A DNA stretch of 64,000 nucleotides. Source: Thunnus maccoyii (taxonomy: Eukaryota; Chordata; Actinopteri; Scombriformes; Scombridae). Position numbers and translations under genes: made by a program. Numbering within the stretch: position 1 is the stretch's first letter; the number at the start of each line of letters is the position of its first letter. Under the pieces are notes generated by a model. The model made no database searches. It was not told the DNA's origin and worked only from the letters and a program-made list of their open reading frames with translations. The stretch is from assembly GCF_910596095.1 (NCBI RefSeq), contig NC_056542.1, positions 26,958,957 to 27,022,956 of the forward strand, written 5' to 3'. Positions 24,200 through 38,521 of the stretch are shown piece by piece.

Positions 24200-24254
<55 letters not shown>
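24200..24254. repeat. CA/GT microsatellite
   Basis: An uninterrupted AC run of about 55 bases. Three overlapping minus-strand frames rich in VCVCVC are products of this array. Confidence 0.97.
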
Positions 24255-24256
<2 letters not shown>

Positions 24257-27200
24257 GGCCCCTTTGAACACTGAATGAGATACAAAAATAGGAACAAAGT
24301 GGATTGTGTCCAGAGGGGACAGCAGACACTCCAGCAGAAACATCCATCAGCAGAAACATGCTCATTTTGTGACATTGAGACAAAAGTGTTGCTTGCCATC
24401 AACTCTCCTGTTTTCCATCTCTTCTCTGTCAGTTACACATGTAAAATCAGTCAGACACTAGAGGAGACCAAGTGGGTCAGACCCGTGTTGGGGGCGGAGG
24501 TGGCATTTCATCACATGGTAAATTTGTGGTTAATTATGAGTGCAATAAAGAAATGATAACCCCATTAACTATCTGAACTGTGTGCCACAGAAGGCCAACT
24601 TTAGTCATATGCATTACCATTTTAATCCATAATAGCCATTAATATTAATGGCTCACAAAGTTGCAACTTCTGTGATCTCTGTTTCGTAATATACATTTTC
24701 AGCCTTATCTTCTTAAAGGTGCTCTTATTATTATATGTTATTACCAATCGATCAAATGAATATGTGTAATGCCCACAAAGAACAGTCACCTGACCCTGCA
24801 GTTCCCCTGGGCTCATAGGTGGGTTTCCGAGCAATTACATTAGTGAGATGCACACACAGAAGGGGGGCAGAAAACATACCAAAATAACATGTGACTTTGT
24901 TTGTGTTGTACATGTGTTTAAGGTTATTTAATGAAAAGTGCAAATGTTTGTCAGACAACTATTCAGCAATCCTCCGTCTACTTCCATGGCATGGATCCGC
25001 CCATTCTCCCCTGAGCTCACTCACTCTTAATCATGACCTACTCTATACATCCATGTATATATCCTGCCTGTTTCCTTTGTTCTGGCTGGTAGCAACACTA
25101 ACTATATGCGGGGGACCTACCTATACACACCCATAGTTGTGCACGACTAAAGTGAGTTTATCACTTTCTTCATATGTTGTTGTAGTTAGTTGGTTATTTG
25201 TAGATTCATGTAGACTGAATGTGATCAAATACTTGACCAGTTTGAATTGGTGAATGCTATTATGGTCACCTTGCCTTTTTGCCTTGACTTGAGGTTACAG
25301 ATTTATAATATTGTGTGTAAGTGTGCAGTGCACATTATTCATTCTTTGTAGTTCTTAATTAACAAGATGCAACATTTAGTATCCTTATAACCTAATTTTG
25401 AATTTCTTTCATTGTGTAGTTGTTAAATGTAATGAGTCACTCACTACACTCAGGGTGCAAAGCACCTAATTGTGGGATGTTATACATTGGTTAATTGTAT
25501 ATTGTAATTCTTGTGTTTTTCTGTTATCATTTATAGAAAACCATAACCAACACAAGCCTCATCATCTCCTATTGCTCCGCATGTGTACATGGTGGCAATA
25601 AATGGCTTAAACAGAAACATCAGTTGTCCCCTCTACATCCTCATTGATGTACCATGGTGATGCTCAAACTCCTGTGAACCAATCCTGGAGATGGACTCTA
25701 TAAGTATATTCTGAGGAAATAGCAGGATGTTCAGAATGCTAATGTTACAAATGTAACTAGGATGATTGTGTCTGTCCTGTGCTGCAATCGAATAACAGGA
25801 GTTACATGCACTTTATTTTTTTGATGCTAACATTACTTGTGTGAAGGAGCAGCTTCTGTGCTCATTCAGTTTATTTCTCACTACATGTAGAGCTACAACT
25901 TTGTGTAGTTTGTGTTACTGTAGCATTATCACTGCTACTTGTTGCTGTTTCTCGCTTGAGTATGTGTCACAGCTAGTACAAACTGACAGATGCATGTCAA
26001 AAGTGGTGTGTGATTTAAAAAAAAAAAAAAGTTTTAGAAATGTAAAGATGAGTGTTGCATTAACAGTAATTTTAATGTGTTCCAGCTGAAAATGTTCATG
26101 TAAGCTATTGTGGCTACGCATTTGCATATCCTTGATAGTTTGTATGGTTTGTATTTATTGTTTCATTGTTTTGGTTTTATGGCCCACAACTTTACTGTTT
26201 TAATTCAGTCTCACATACTCTCACTAGTGTTATTCTTAGCAGCAGCTGTTTTCAGTGAAAAAGCAATGATAAACCTACCATATGCTACTTGCCCAGCACC
26301 AGCAAACAGACAAAGTTAGCAACACTGTGGAGCATTGAGCTTCCATAAAGCCAAATGTTTCCTTCTAGTCAGTGGAGACCAAACAAGAGCTAAAAGCAGA
26401 GTGAATACTGGATTTACATTTGGCAAGTGGACACAAACATGACTCAAAATTAATGTAAATTAAAAGTTGTTTCATATCTGCTTCAGGTTTAGCCACTGTT
26501 TGCTAACACATTTGGTTATTGTGCTAACCATATCAACATGAGTGTTGTGTTGATCCTAAGGGGCTAAAAAATTGATGAAGGTAGGTTTAGGTTCAGAAAA
26601 GAGTACTGTGGATGGAAGGACTGTGCATCAGAGGGGTGTAAATATCCTGCACTACTGTGAATGCTGGTGGCATCAACTGTTGTAGGACCCTTATTTTTTA
26701 TACATAAATTGTGTTCCCCTCTCAAGAGCTAGTCTATAACCATTGTAGACTACACACAAAAAAGACAAGAGGGACTTGTCACGTTTGGGGATCTGGTTCT
26801 TATCTATTTTTGTACATGATCTGCCAAGTAGAAAATGAAAGAGATGAGATCTCTACCATAATGGTTATATCACAAATCTCATTAATGTGTCTTTTGAGAC
26901 TTTATTAATTCTTACATGACTGATTTGCAGTTGTTAACAGTTTACAAACAGCCAACTTTAGTCATTAATTATAATTCCAGAGAGAAATTATTTATCATAA
27001 TCTTTCTTTTTTTCTATTTAAGTTCCACAATTACTCATTTTCTAGTGCAAGTTTTCCAAGCAAGATGTTTTTATTTATTGTGGTACCCATTTGGAATGAA
27101 GTCAGCCAATGTGTAAATATAGTTTTACTGAGCTTTTAAGCTTACAAGACCAAAAATTTCTGCTTTCTTAGTTGAGAAAGTTTCATCCTAGCTTGTGTGT

Positions 27201-28340
27201 TCTTCATGTTCTCAGCTGGTGATTCTATTATAAGAAAAGCTTAGTGAAAGAAAAGGAGCTTTCTCGAGACAAAGGTAAGAAATATGGCCAAGGGGAAGCA
27301 GTAACATGGTTATTTCTTCCTGGCCCCTTTTATACATTTTGTGAGACAGAGAATTCATTGCCATCATTACTGCCTACTAGACTGCCCGAACACACTCCTC
27401 AGAGAGCTACCTTGGTAGGAACACCCACACACAACTAGGACTGAGAATATTTATCATAGAATTCATTTATGTTGCCTTTGAGGATTCATTCAGACTGACA
27501 TGACTGATTTGCAGTTGAATCCAGCCTAAAAGTTGACCAAATTATATAGTTTTGATTTATCCTGTTATATTGACTAAGTACAGTTTTTTTATTATGTTTT
27601 ATGTCTTTTTTAATTTTTTATGTTTTTGATTGGATTTGCTATTTGTCTTGTTCTTTTGCTTATATATACTCCGAAAGTAAGTGCATTTTGCAGTGGAGTT
27701 GTTCAGAAGCCAAATCAGACAGGTCAGCTAATGAGATAATGAAGGACAATGTGTCATTTTAACAACAAAGTTGACAAATTTAGATTTGTAAATCTGTTCC
27801 ATTTTAATGTAATGCAACAAACCACATAAAATTCAAGCAGTAACCTTGTCCATGTCAAAAATACATAATTTACACATTTATACATTTCTTATGAATCATC
27901 TTGGCATTAGAATGTATAAAAATGAGTCCAACAAAGCATACATTCTGATATAGGTACAAATTTAAAAGTTTATGCCCACATCTATGCATGTATGAAATGG
28001 ATGATTTACACTTTTAAAAAATAGAAGATCTACAATGGACAATACTGCTTAAAAACAAATAAAGAAACTGTCACATCCAACTAGCAGACCTTCATCACAG
28101 GTCCATTCACAAGTCAAACACAATCAACAGTTGACTGAATACCCAATAAATGCAATACTGGGGGAATTCCAAATGATTCAAAACCCACTATATATATGTT
28201 ATAGTGCACTAAAGCACAACAGCTGTAGTGTAAACAAGGTGTACACACCAAACAATATGACCTGCATAGCATGAACACAGGAGTTTAATACACACAGACA
28301 GCCACTGCCACAAGCAAACAAACAGACCGATGGACACAAA

Positions 28341-28366
28341 GACAGACAGACAGACAGACAGACAGA
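28341..28366. repeat. GACA tetranucleotide array
   Basis: About six and a half perfect copies of GACA. Confidence 0.95.
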
Positions 28367-30383
28367 GGGTATATCTGAGTCATGTCATTTGACAGATGAG
28401 TTTTGTTATATTGTGGACACGAGTTAGATTGGACAATATAGGGCTAACAATTAAGCAGCAATTAGACCATTACTGTGTTCATCCAATTACATGCATTCAT
28501 GCATTGTAAAAAATGATGAAACACAGCTTTGCTGAGTCAATGCTGTGAGACAGAGAGCAGACAGACAGCAGAGCAAAGTGGGGGGTGATGACCAATAAAT
28601 GTCTTATTCCAAAGAAAGAAAAGTTGATACTGTTGCACCGATTCCATTTTGTCGGGGTTACTGCCGGGACAATAGGTCTCTCTCCTGACACTGAACTGGA
28701 GAAGTAAAGGGAAGAGGAAAGCTAAAGCACCAATATGGATTTATAAAAGTGTAAAACTGGACCTTTTGACATTTGTTTTAAAATGTTTTGTTGTCATCAT
28801 TACTGGATCTCAGTTCTTTCTTGGCAGATATCCACCGCACTAAAGTTTTTAAAGATCTGTTTTTCGGGAAAAATGTAAAGGCTAAAGTAATGACTTCATC
28901 ATCTAGCCTTCTTAAATAGTTCTAACTTGGTTTTAGTTGTTTTGTTTGAAATTTCTTTCCACAATATTTTAAATGCAGCACTCAAGAGAAAATGTTAAAA
29001 GTATGTCCATTAGGATAAAAGAATATTGCAGAGCAATAATGATGGGATATGTTCTGTGTGCTTGATCTCTCCCTAAAATGTCTATCAACTTTGTGTGCAT
29101 ATTCAAGATCTTTTTTGTCATCATTTCATAACACAAGGTTGCACAGCGAAATGTAGTCTGTAGCCCCCCAATGCCACTCACAAAAACAGAAACCACACAA
29201 ATGGTCCAATAAACAACAAGTCCCAAAAACAAAACTATTTTTTATGTTGTAGTGCAGAGGATGAATTGAGGAGTCTCAGCCTGAGGAAAGAAGAAGCGAG
29301 GTTTTGTGTTTTCTTGCCTCTACAGTTCAGATTGTAATAGAAAATAAAGCAGCCTTGTATGTAGACCGAATTGATGAGGAAAACCATATTTCATTTAGAT
29401 TACAAGAAAATCTGAGCGGTGGTAGAAAATGAAATGAGCCATTGACAACTCTTGTGTTTGTTTGTGACATTAAAACCCCCTCTTCAAATCTCATGGCTTA
29501 ATAGGTCACTAAATGAAGATAAAAAGCTTGCTGGAAAAAGCAGGAGCTGGGGGAGGAGAATTAGTAAGGTAGTGCATTAACCTTTTCAGGATACTGAATA
29601 ATGACAGATACTCACTGACCCCTTTTCGATGAGTATACAATGTACTGTACTGTACAACATCCGGCGGTGCTCCATTCACGGTAATGCTGTCCACTCGGTA
29701 GTTACTGTGGCAACCTGATAGAGTGAAGGGTATTTTCATAATTTTGAAATGAGTCTGTCTTGTTGTTAGGGAGACTAGGAGGGATCACAGCAAGAGGCAA
29801 AGTAAGCGTATGTTTGTGAGTGGATGAGGAACTCTGATATTAAGCTTTGAGAAATTTTAAAAATGCACTGATGATAAAGGCTGCCGGAATCTATGCTGTG
29901 ATTAAATGCAATTTTTCAAACAGTTAAAAATCAATAAGCTCTAACCTCCTTTCTGTGAGTGCCGTAGGAAATAATGGAAATAATACAGGTATATTTTCAT
30001 CCACTTATGGAGAAAAACTATGAAATACAAAGCTACCATCATGTAGATGCCATGAAGCTAGTAAATCTGACTTTGTAAAGTAAGACCACTTAAATTAGAC
30101 AAAATGTGCAGTATGTTAACACATATGTAAGCCACTGTTTACTGTAAGGCTTGATTGTGTCCAGCCCTTCGTGTTTTGCTGTGACAGTGTTTTGTTAAGC
30201 GAGTGTGCTACCCAAGATTAACTTGATCACACTAGGTAGAGGCAAAGCCTTGTGTAAACTGGGAGCTTCTATGAGGGTTTTACTACTATGTGTATACCCC
30301 TCCCAAAGTCTCCACAAAGCACACAAGTGCATACTCCAAAAAAATTATTGTATGAATACAATGTATTTAATAACAATAAAAAT

Positions 30384-30665
30384 ACGTGATGGAGGAAAGT
30401 CAGTAGGATGCATCCTCTGGGGACCATTAAAGTCTATACAAAATTTCAAGGCAACCCATCCAATTGTTGACATATTTCACGGATAAGTGGAGATGTTGAC
30501 AAGCTGGTGGCGCTAGTCAGATGAAAAGTCAGGGCTTCACTCAAGCATTCATCTTCTGGGCACCATGGATGTCTGTACAAAATTCTATGGCAATCCATCT
30601 AATAGCTGTTGGGATACGTCAGTCTACACTAAAGTGGTGGACTGACCAATCAACATTACCATCCC
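30384..30665 (-). repeat. Fish dispersed repeat, minus orientation
   Basis: On the minus strand this reads as the family also present at 54131: the + strand shows TCTGTACAAAATTCTATGGC, AATCCATCTAATAGCTGTTG and CCTCTGGGGACCATTAAAG, complementary in sense to GGATTGCCATGAAATTTTG and CATGGTCCCCATAGG in the other copy. There appear to be two internal repeats of the unit. Confidence 0.6.
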
Positions 30666-31004
30666 CAGAGCCACACTGGTGACATCTTGACATGCAAGTA
30701 CAGATGGAGTCTGTAGGAAATGTCTGCAAAAAGTTACAGTCTGTTGTCTGGCAGCCAGCTGGCTAACATCACTACCAGCACTGCCAGGGGTGAGTAGCAC
30801 TGGAGGAGCTACTTTTTGCATACCACAGGTGGTATCCCACTGCTGTTCCAACTCTTTCTCTATGCCTGCTTTAGCCTCATGTTCACTTTTTTCCCCCGGT
30901 ACCTCTTGACAACATTGTTTGATGACGAAACGATGCATTATTTATCACTCTGCTAGAGTATCAAAGCAAACTATAGCCCCAATTAGACTGTAGAGTATCT
31001 CTAA

Positions 31005-31160
31005 GAATGGTTCACAGAAGTTTGTGTCATAAAAACAAAAACAGGATTTTTAAGCCTCTTTCCACTTTTATTCAAATACAAATACAGATACAAATAATTT
31101 TGCTGCCTCAACAAATACAGATACAGATACAAATACTGGGATCTCTGCACATCCCTAATA
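31005..31160 (-). mobile_element. Terminal fragment of a hAT-like element
   Basis: The minus strand starts TTAGGGATGTGCAGAGATCC and runs into tandem GTATCTGTATTTGTATCTG-like repeats and TTGAATAAAAGTGGAAAGAG. I recognise this as the end of an abundant fish hAT element. The other end was not identified; similarity may continue to about 31500. Confidence 0.5.
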
Positions 31161-33274
31161 TTTATATATAGAAACTGACCTATTGTTATTATGATTCCCA
31201 TCCCGCCTGCTCCTGTTGACTTTTTTCCTGCCCCATCCCAGTCTCATGATGAATAGTATGTATGTGATTGGCCAACGCAGCGCCTTGTGGCAAAAGTTGA
31301 GCCTAGTTCAACTTTTTTGCAGGACAACTGCTGTGGTGTATTGCTGAGCCCTCTGCTTTGACACTCCTGCTGCATCAACAGACTGCCCTCATTCAAATGA
31401 ATTAGAGGACTGTGTTTTTCACGCAGCGCTAATGTCATTCTAAACACTCCCTTACTGCATGTCCAGACAAAACGAAAAGCTTAGAGGTGTTCAAAAAGTT
31501 TAGAGGTGGCAAGACATATAAAGTCAATGGAAAGATGTGATTAGATGTAAATTCAACCAAAGTCAACTTTCTTTCTGAACAAACTTTTAGTTCTGGTTAA
31601 AAGCCTAACCGATGAGTTCTGTATAGTTTTTAGCGGGTCTATAGATTTTTGGTTAAGACACATAAAGAGACTGTTGCAGTGATAAAGTTGTGAGGAGATT
31701 TGAAAAAAAGAATGTAATAATTATCTCTGAGTCTTTAAAATTTAAATTCAGTCTGTTCCACATGTTGGACTTCAACCTTCTCAGCATCAGGATGGATACC
31801 ACTGAACCTGTGACCCATTCGTGACTACAGCATCAACATTGTATTTCACAGACAAGTGATTCTGAGCCCAATTTTAAATTCATTCATGTAGGCAGTCACC
31901 TGACCTATACCAAGAAGAGAAGCAATTTTTTTTGTATCAACATTGTTTAAACCCTAAGAGGGCCATGATATGATACACCTGTCTTCTAAATCTATGTTTA
32001 TGGTGGTATGTTGCAAGATTTTGAAATAGGCTCCATGAATTGAGAACACAATTATCCCCCAAATTTCCCTGCAGCTTTCATAAAAAGGAAAGCATGCATT
32101 TTCTATTTGTGCTCTTGTGTAATTAGCAACATAACCAATATGTTTAGAAAGTTTACTCAAGAGGTGGTGATTGCTATAATTTCTGTGAGAAATCTAATTT
32201 GGAAATCCAAGCAGGGGCCTTTGGAAATATACGATGACTGAAGCTGTCATGAGAAAAAAAATATGATTAGGGGTGAGATTATCCACAAACGTTTAGCACA
32301 TTAATGACATATCTGTTTGCCAGACAGAATTTTTATATTCTGTCTCTTCTCCGTTTCCCCTCTTGGAAGTCATCGATCAATGTCCGGGCATCCTGGACTC
32401 TTGCGTGAAGCATTTTCAAAAATAGGCTCTTCCATCATATCAGATATATCTGTCGGCTGGGTGTTTGACAGAATCCCACAAACTCATTACCAGCTGCTGG
32501 ACAAAGACGGACGTGTTTCACAAAATTGTAAGGAATACGCTATTATAACAATGGACTATGTGGATGACTTGCTGTGTATATGGTTATGTGTAATATGGTA
32601 TGATACATTTCTAATAAATAAAAGACAACTGTGATGAACCACATTTTTCATACCAAACAGATTGACACCGTTTGCCCGAGGGCAGGTCTGATTAACATTT
32701 AAGACATTCTGGTTAAATAAGCACATTTGGTGAAGGAAAAGTGCCAACTCACTGCAAAGTGGAAAAGCAATGTAATTGATCCTTATTTTTCATTCCCACA
32801 CACATTAGTAGTGGGGAATCATTAGACTCTGAAGCTCATCAATGTGATGATGAATGCAGAGTTGTGACAGCGTATCCAGTCAGTAACAAACACTTCAGCT
32901 CAGACCCTTTATCACTGACACCATGATAACTGCTTCTGTCTCCTCGTAACAGCTATCATGACAAAACTGCCTTGACAAAGCACTGGCTGTATTTTATTTA
33001 GGTTTTTTTGAAGGGTGTTTCAGTGTGAGCATGTGTGAGGTCATGTGTTTGTCGCTGGTGTTATGTGTGCGTATGGTATAACCATGTGTTTCTGTGCGTT
33101 ATTGTGTGTGTAAGGTGACAAATGTTTCTCACCAAGTGGACCATTTATCAAGACGGGCTGCCCTTCCAGGTAATGAAGTCAGGGAGCCTCAGAGCACACA
33201 GAGCACTCTTCTCCCACCAACATGGGCAAACAAGAAAGCATGAGCAATCACATCGCTCTGACATCTACTCCTCT

Positions 33275-33277
<3 letters not shown>

Positions 33278-33310
<33 letters not shown>

Positions 33311-33333
33311 GCTCTGTGTGTGTGTGTGTGTGT
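33278..33333. repeat. Compound CT/GT microsatellite
   Basis: A CT run to about 33308, a short TTTCGCTC spacer, then a TG run. Open frames across it are not genes. Confidence 0.95.
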
Positions 33334-34229
33334 TCACCAACAACACAAGAGACTCCTTAGCACCACATCATTTAGAAGCGAAGAAGAGGCTGTGGCGCAT
33401 ACAGGCAATTTAGTGGCATTCAGAATCAACAGCTCAATGCAGACCCAATTCTGGGTTTTTCACGCCCAGTAATGATGGAGAAATAAGCACATCTTTGTAA
33501 TAATATGAGTCACACATGGAGGGCAGGATTTGAGAATCAAGAACGAACCACTCCCACCCACTCATCAGAAAATGATGCCAGTATAAAGCACATTATGAGT
33601 TGCTATAAGGTTATGAGTCACTATGAAGTATTTCATTATTACCTTAAGAAACTTTCATCCAAAATGGATTTTGTATGTCTAAGCACAGATACAGTACACA
33701 TTGATACATATATAGATCATTTGCATGCATTCTGTAGATATATCAACGTGTCATCAGGGCTATTTCAACTTGGGCTTGGAGACAACGTGTTCTTATCAGA
33801 ATGTCTGTGTCACAAATTTGGGATTGTGGACTTTAAAATACATTTACAAGGCAGGGAGGGTCAAACAAAAAGATGCTATTGAGTTGCATAATGGGAAATG
33901 CAGGAGTCTCCCTACTTTATGAGAGTCCATACAAACCCTTGGAGTATCTCTTTATGGTAATTCAACCTACAGGCAATCCCAAGCATGAATTTTTGTTTTC
34001 TGAATGACAGTGTTGGTACTGGTAATTAGTGAACTAGTGCAATATCTGTGCAGTTGGGCACTAAAATAGCTCATAATGTCACTTGGATTCCAACAGCCAT
34101 GCATTTAGTTAACCAGCTTGGGGGTTGACTTTGTTAGCTGTCCCATTTATGATTTGAGCAACCCCTGGGACACTGTACATTAGTCCATGTTGTAATGTCA
34201 ATCATGTAATGACTTACAGAGCGCTGAGA

Positions 34230-34381
34230 TTACAAGCCTACATGGGTAATGAATAAGGAATAGTAAAGAGATGACAGGAAATGAGTGAGAGAGATGCAAC
34301 ACAAGACCCCAGCTGGATTTGAACCAAGGACATCACATTTCATGGTTCAAGTCATAACCTCTAAGCCACAAGGACACCCTC
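34230..34381 (-). mobile_element. tRNA-derived SINE, minus orientation
   Basis: On the minus strand it reads GGTGTCCTTGTGGCTTAGAGG, holding a box A-like TGGCTTAGAGG, then a box B-like GGTTCAAATCC, then GTGTTGCATCTCTCTCACTC and CATTTCCTGTCATCTC towards the tail. This is the layout of a common fish SINE whose head derives from a tRNA. The head does not fold as a complete modern tRNA, so I do not call a tRNA gene. Confidence 0.65.
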
Positions 34382-35371
34382 ATTGCTGTTAATTTTGAAA
34401 GTCTGGTTGGTCATTTGATATCACCACATCTGGACTTACAATGTTCAAAAAGTAACATCTATTGGGAATCAGTGCAAAACCTAACAGCAAAATGGGCCTT
34501 CCAAATGTTGACTGTTGTAAAGGGACAGTGTAAATTATTATTGGTTTTTGGCTATATCTGGACTTTTTGAATGGGGAAAAAAAAAGATGGCAGTGTGACT
34601 ACCATACATGAGATCAGGCATTAGAACATATCTGAAAAGAACTGGATAACATGAGCTAAACAGACAAAAACTTGAAGAGTGTCACTTAGACTTAGAGAAC
34701 TTCAAACATAATGTATAGGAAGAAATCATTTTCGTCAGCCGCAGAGGCCTCCCTCTGTCTCACGGTAATGTGGATGCAACCCACACACACATACCGATGC
34801 ACTAAAGATCTCTCTGTCCTATCAGACTGCCAAAGCATGAGCGATGATGCCACTTAATGCTGCGACTGGCTCACCACTGTGTTCATTGAAAAGGACACAG
34901 GTGTGCACCCAAAGAGGACAATGTTAGGAATATATGTATATGTTTATAATGTGTTTTATTAAAGAATCCATAACAAATAAGTACAAACATGTCCTCGGGG
35001 GTGGCAAAACATACAATTTAGTGGAAATGGCAGCATTCAAGTTAATGGTATGGAGTAGAATCTGTTCAATGCCTATGGGGAAGAGTGGGGAGTGGCACAG
35101 AGCAGTGAGAGTGCAGTTAATTGGCATCCTCTGGAAGCCTCTATAAAAATGCTGGTTGTCTCATTTTGGCAAAGTTAGAAGAGCAGATGGCAACTGGAGA
35201 CGATCACTCAGAGACTGAACTTGTGTGACACCGGAGGCTACGCAGTCAGGAAATGGAATGCGTTAAATATTTCTGGCATCATGACAACTTTTAAAATGAA
35301 TTTGAATAAGTATCGCTTAAACATTAATTTATCAAAGAAATTGGTTGAGGAAATTATGATGCATTATTTAT

Positions 35372-35400
35372 CGTCATATAATAATTATTATTATATGACG
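35372..35400. other. 29-bp perfect palindrome
   Basis: CGTCATATAATAAT, T, ATTATTATATGACG: 14-base arms that are exact complements with a single-base centre. CGTCA/TGACG at the ends are CRE half-site-like. It may be a cruciform-prone AT palindrome or a trace of a tiny inverted insertion. Confidence 0.5.
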
Positions 35401-37928
35401 GACAAAAGAGCACTGACTCTGTGCTCCTACATGAAGAGAGTGTGTTGTATTTAAAAAACAGTGGTGCTGTTTTCTTCCCAAAATGCCCCATTTTACAATG
35501 AATGCTAAAAATACATCATAAGAAAAGATAATTACTGCTTGGAAATCTGCGTTTCCAATATGAACACAATAGCTCAGATTAGTTGTGCTCTGCTGTTCAT
35601 CATGAATTTGTTGTCAGATTAAGATGGTAAATGGTAATTTGTGAGCTGGTTATTATCGGGTGAATGCAGGTGGTTCCCTCCCCTGCATTTCCTGTTGCAT
35701 CTAGTAAGAATTTTCCTTGCTAACCATGCCAAGTGTGAAGTGCCATATATCTATAATTAGCACATCAGGCTCTGAAATGACTTCTTAGCGGGGGAAGGGA
35801 TGTCAGCTAAAAGGCAAAGCCATAAAAACAGCCAATTTAATGTAGACACCCAATTTAGAGTTTTAGGACAAGGTCTCGAGGGCTTGTTGGCCAAAGGCTG
35901 AACTCACTGAAGTATCAGCTTTTTAGTCTGGGGATTATCCACCCTTTCTCCTCTCCAAGTTCTAGCAGAGAAAATAATTGCCTCTTCGTATGAAACAAAG
36001 AGAAGAACCTCATGCTATGCTCATGAAAAACAGCACTACTGTGGCACATCTCATGGTTTATGGTTACCCCATTGTAAAAAGCCTTCAGATGAGGATCCCT
36101 GTGGATTGTTGCTTTGCTGGGAGTGCAGCACATCTCTTCTCTTAGCTGTCCAACTGCCCCAGGCTGCTTCAGCTAAGATAACTGTAGTAATAGGCTGGGA
36201 CTATGTCGATTGTAGAGGGAGAAGGAGAGCAGATAAGGAGCGTCTCAAAAGTTCTGAGTGCGACGGAAATTCCTCATACACCTTGTTGCACAGGGTTCCT
36301 CCCCTTTCACCCTAAAGGCGCATCTGCTTGAGCATGTCCACTAAACTAAATAGAGATACAAACACCTTTAGATTGTGTCTGAGCTGTAGAAATGATTTCT
36401 GGCGGCAATAAAAACCACTCACTAACTTTTCACCCTCTCCTCATTGAGCCAGCCAACTGTCAGCAGAGAGGCAGGTAATTAACCGAGCCTCCACACAGAC
36501 AGACAGGTCATGTAGACCTGCGCTCACATAGAAGGCCATTACTCTGCCTGGAGCAGGTAGGGCATCAATCACTCTGTCATGAAGTACTGCAGGGGAGAGG
36601 CATTTCCCACTTGAACATGAGAAGAAGCCCTCTAAATCCCCCTCTCAGACAGACAAGGAGTAACTCCCAGCCAGACTTCAAAAGGGAGATTCTCGTATCT
36701 GGGCATAAAATGTAGTCCTGGTCAGCCTTATGCATTACATATACAAGCTTCCCTTCTTGTCACTTTGCTCTAAAAGGCATAAAATGGTGTTCTAACATTC
36801 CTTTAAAGTTTGCTGTGACTTTTCGGGCCAGGTATCTTGTCAGGTGAGACTAAATGTGACCCTTGCTGGATTTTAGGTAAAGTAAATGAAACAGAAGCAA
36901 TTAAACTCAAGTGAGCTACCAGAAGTCAGTAAAATGATTAATTAAACAGAGCAACTGAGCAGAACAGCAGTGGTAGCAGTGTCACAAGGCATTCTATAAT
37001 AAGGCAAAAAGTCTTAGCCCTTTAAATATGAGAGTTTTTGCAGACCTGTTCAGACTCAATAACGCTCTGACTTATTTTGTATGTCAAGTACTAGCAGCAT
37101 CTTCTGAGATTTGTACACCAGACTGAAACACAGGAAAACTTCATTCTGCATGAATCGTCTTTGTTTAATTTTTCCATTTCTCCTCTCATTTTCAGTCTCC
37201 TGCCTTATTTAAAACTTTGCATGGCAAGATTGTATTTCATTACTCATCAACTATTACCTTTACAAAACACCTATATGTAACATTGTTTTATTGTAAGAGT
37301 ACTCTTTTAGATCTACTAAATGATGCATGCCGTTCAGCCGTGCCTAGAGAGCTGAGAATATTCCGATAACCTCAAAAACAGTGAGGCAGAACTCAAGAGG
37401 GTTTGACAAGCAAAGGGTTTTGAGGTTGAAAAGATAGAACTGCTTAGGAAAAGGGAAAAAAACTGCTTGAACATGATAATGAAAGTTAAATGATAGACAT
37501 TAATGTGTAATGCTTTGTCCTTTGGGATGGAATTAAAGAAAGATTAAAAAAGTAATGACTTATTTACCAAATGATATATGAAAATGTTTTGACATCTCTT
37601 TGCCAGACAGTTACTGTTTTGTGTAGTTGAAGATTTCAACAATGCAAGCAACAGAAAGCAAGCTCAATATAATGAATTTGTTACTAGAAACTAGTTAGCA
37701 TAATTACAGCCTGTCTTTTCAAGAGACAGTGCTTATATCATGCATCTAAATTCCTCACTGCCTTTCTTTAATCTTTTAGCAGAATTACCTTATTCCATAT
37801 TCCTCCACATGTGAAGATCACAGCTACTATTGTGCACACACAAAGTGAAGGTTTGTGTGTACAAGAAATGAGCTCAGCTGTCTATAGGAAAAAAATCAGG
37901 ACAGGTTCACAGTTTTTTAAATCTGTCT

Positions 37929-38521
37929 TTAAACAACAGTCAGGTGTCCATATGAACAGTGAAAGGGGTTTTCCTCACTGTTATCATTCCTCCTGTTCAT
38001 ACAGGCTATTAAAAGATCCCCTTCAAATGTGCCTTCAATTGAGTGATAAGTGCAAAACTCCGCATTGTGTCCACACAGTCATTTTGTGCAAAAAGTTTAT
38101 CTGAAGCTTATATGATGTTTCAGCCGTCTGAGTTAGTCATATCAAGTGGATATCTGCCACATTTACAGTCTTTTTTAGCATCAAATTCCCTCTTTGTGTT
38201 TCCTTGGACAATGTTTCCCTTTTGAGTTGCATTGGAAGTATAGTAACAAAAAGAGGGACTTTGGCACTAAAAAGACTGTAACATTGAAAGATATCTACTT
38301 GATTTGACTCATTTGTGCGACTGAAACTTCATATTAGCTTCAGATAAACTTTTAAATACATTTTTGCACAGAAGGAGGACTGTAGATCTCGCCCCCCATC
38401 ACTTGTAAATGCATTAAGAAGGGATCTTCTAATGGTCAGTATGAACAGGAGGAATGGTTATAGTAAAAAAAAACAACAACAATTTCAATGATCATTTGGG
38501 CACCTGGGACTGTTGTTTTAG
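37929..38521. mobile_element. Foldback MITE with ~115-bp arms
   Basis: The left arm (37929-38045: TTTAAACAACAGTCAGG, TCATTCCTCCTGTTCATAC) and right arm (38400-38521: GTATGAACAGGAGGAATGG, CTGTTGTTTTA) are inverted copies with small gaps. The interior (GTCATATCAAGTGGATATC, AGCATCAAATTCCCTC) is one I associate with a frequent fish element. No transposase is present. Confidence 0.6.

Larger units (their letters stand above)
23336..37928. other. Long gene-free stretch
   Basis: No coding exon with splice context is supported over about 14 kb. Contents I can name are the CA microsatellite at 24200, the GACA array at 28341, a dispersed repeat at 30384, a hAT end at 31005, the CT/GT microsatellite at 33278, a SINE at 34230 and a perfect palindrome at 35372. 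The remaining sequence is AT-rich and unassigned. The stretch around 35540-35760 has homeobox-like TAATTA/TTAGAT sites and might be regulatory, but this is weak. Confidence 0.6.

Noticed and set aside
24128..24402. Three overlapping minus-strand frames with VCVCVC
   Set aside because: Read-through of a CA microsatellite.
30624..30938. 104-codon minus frame
   Set aside because: Overlaps a dispersed repeat at one end and has no recognisable protein features.
34281..34381. tRNA-like box A and box B on the minus strand
   Set aside because: Followed by a SINE body and tail, and the head lacks a complete tRNA fold; called as a SINE instead.
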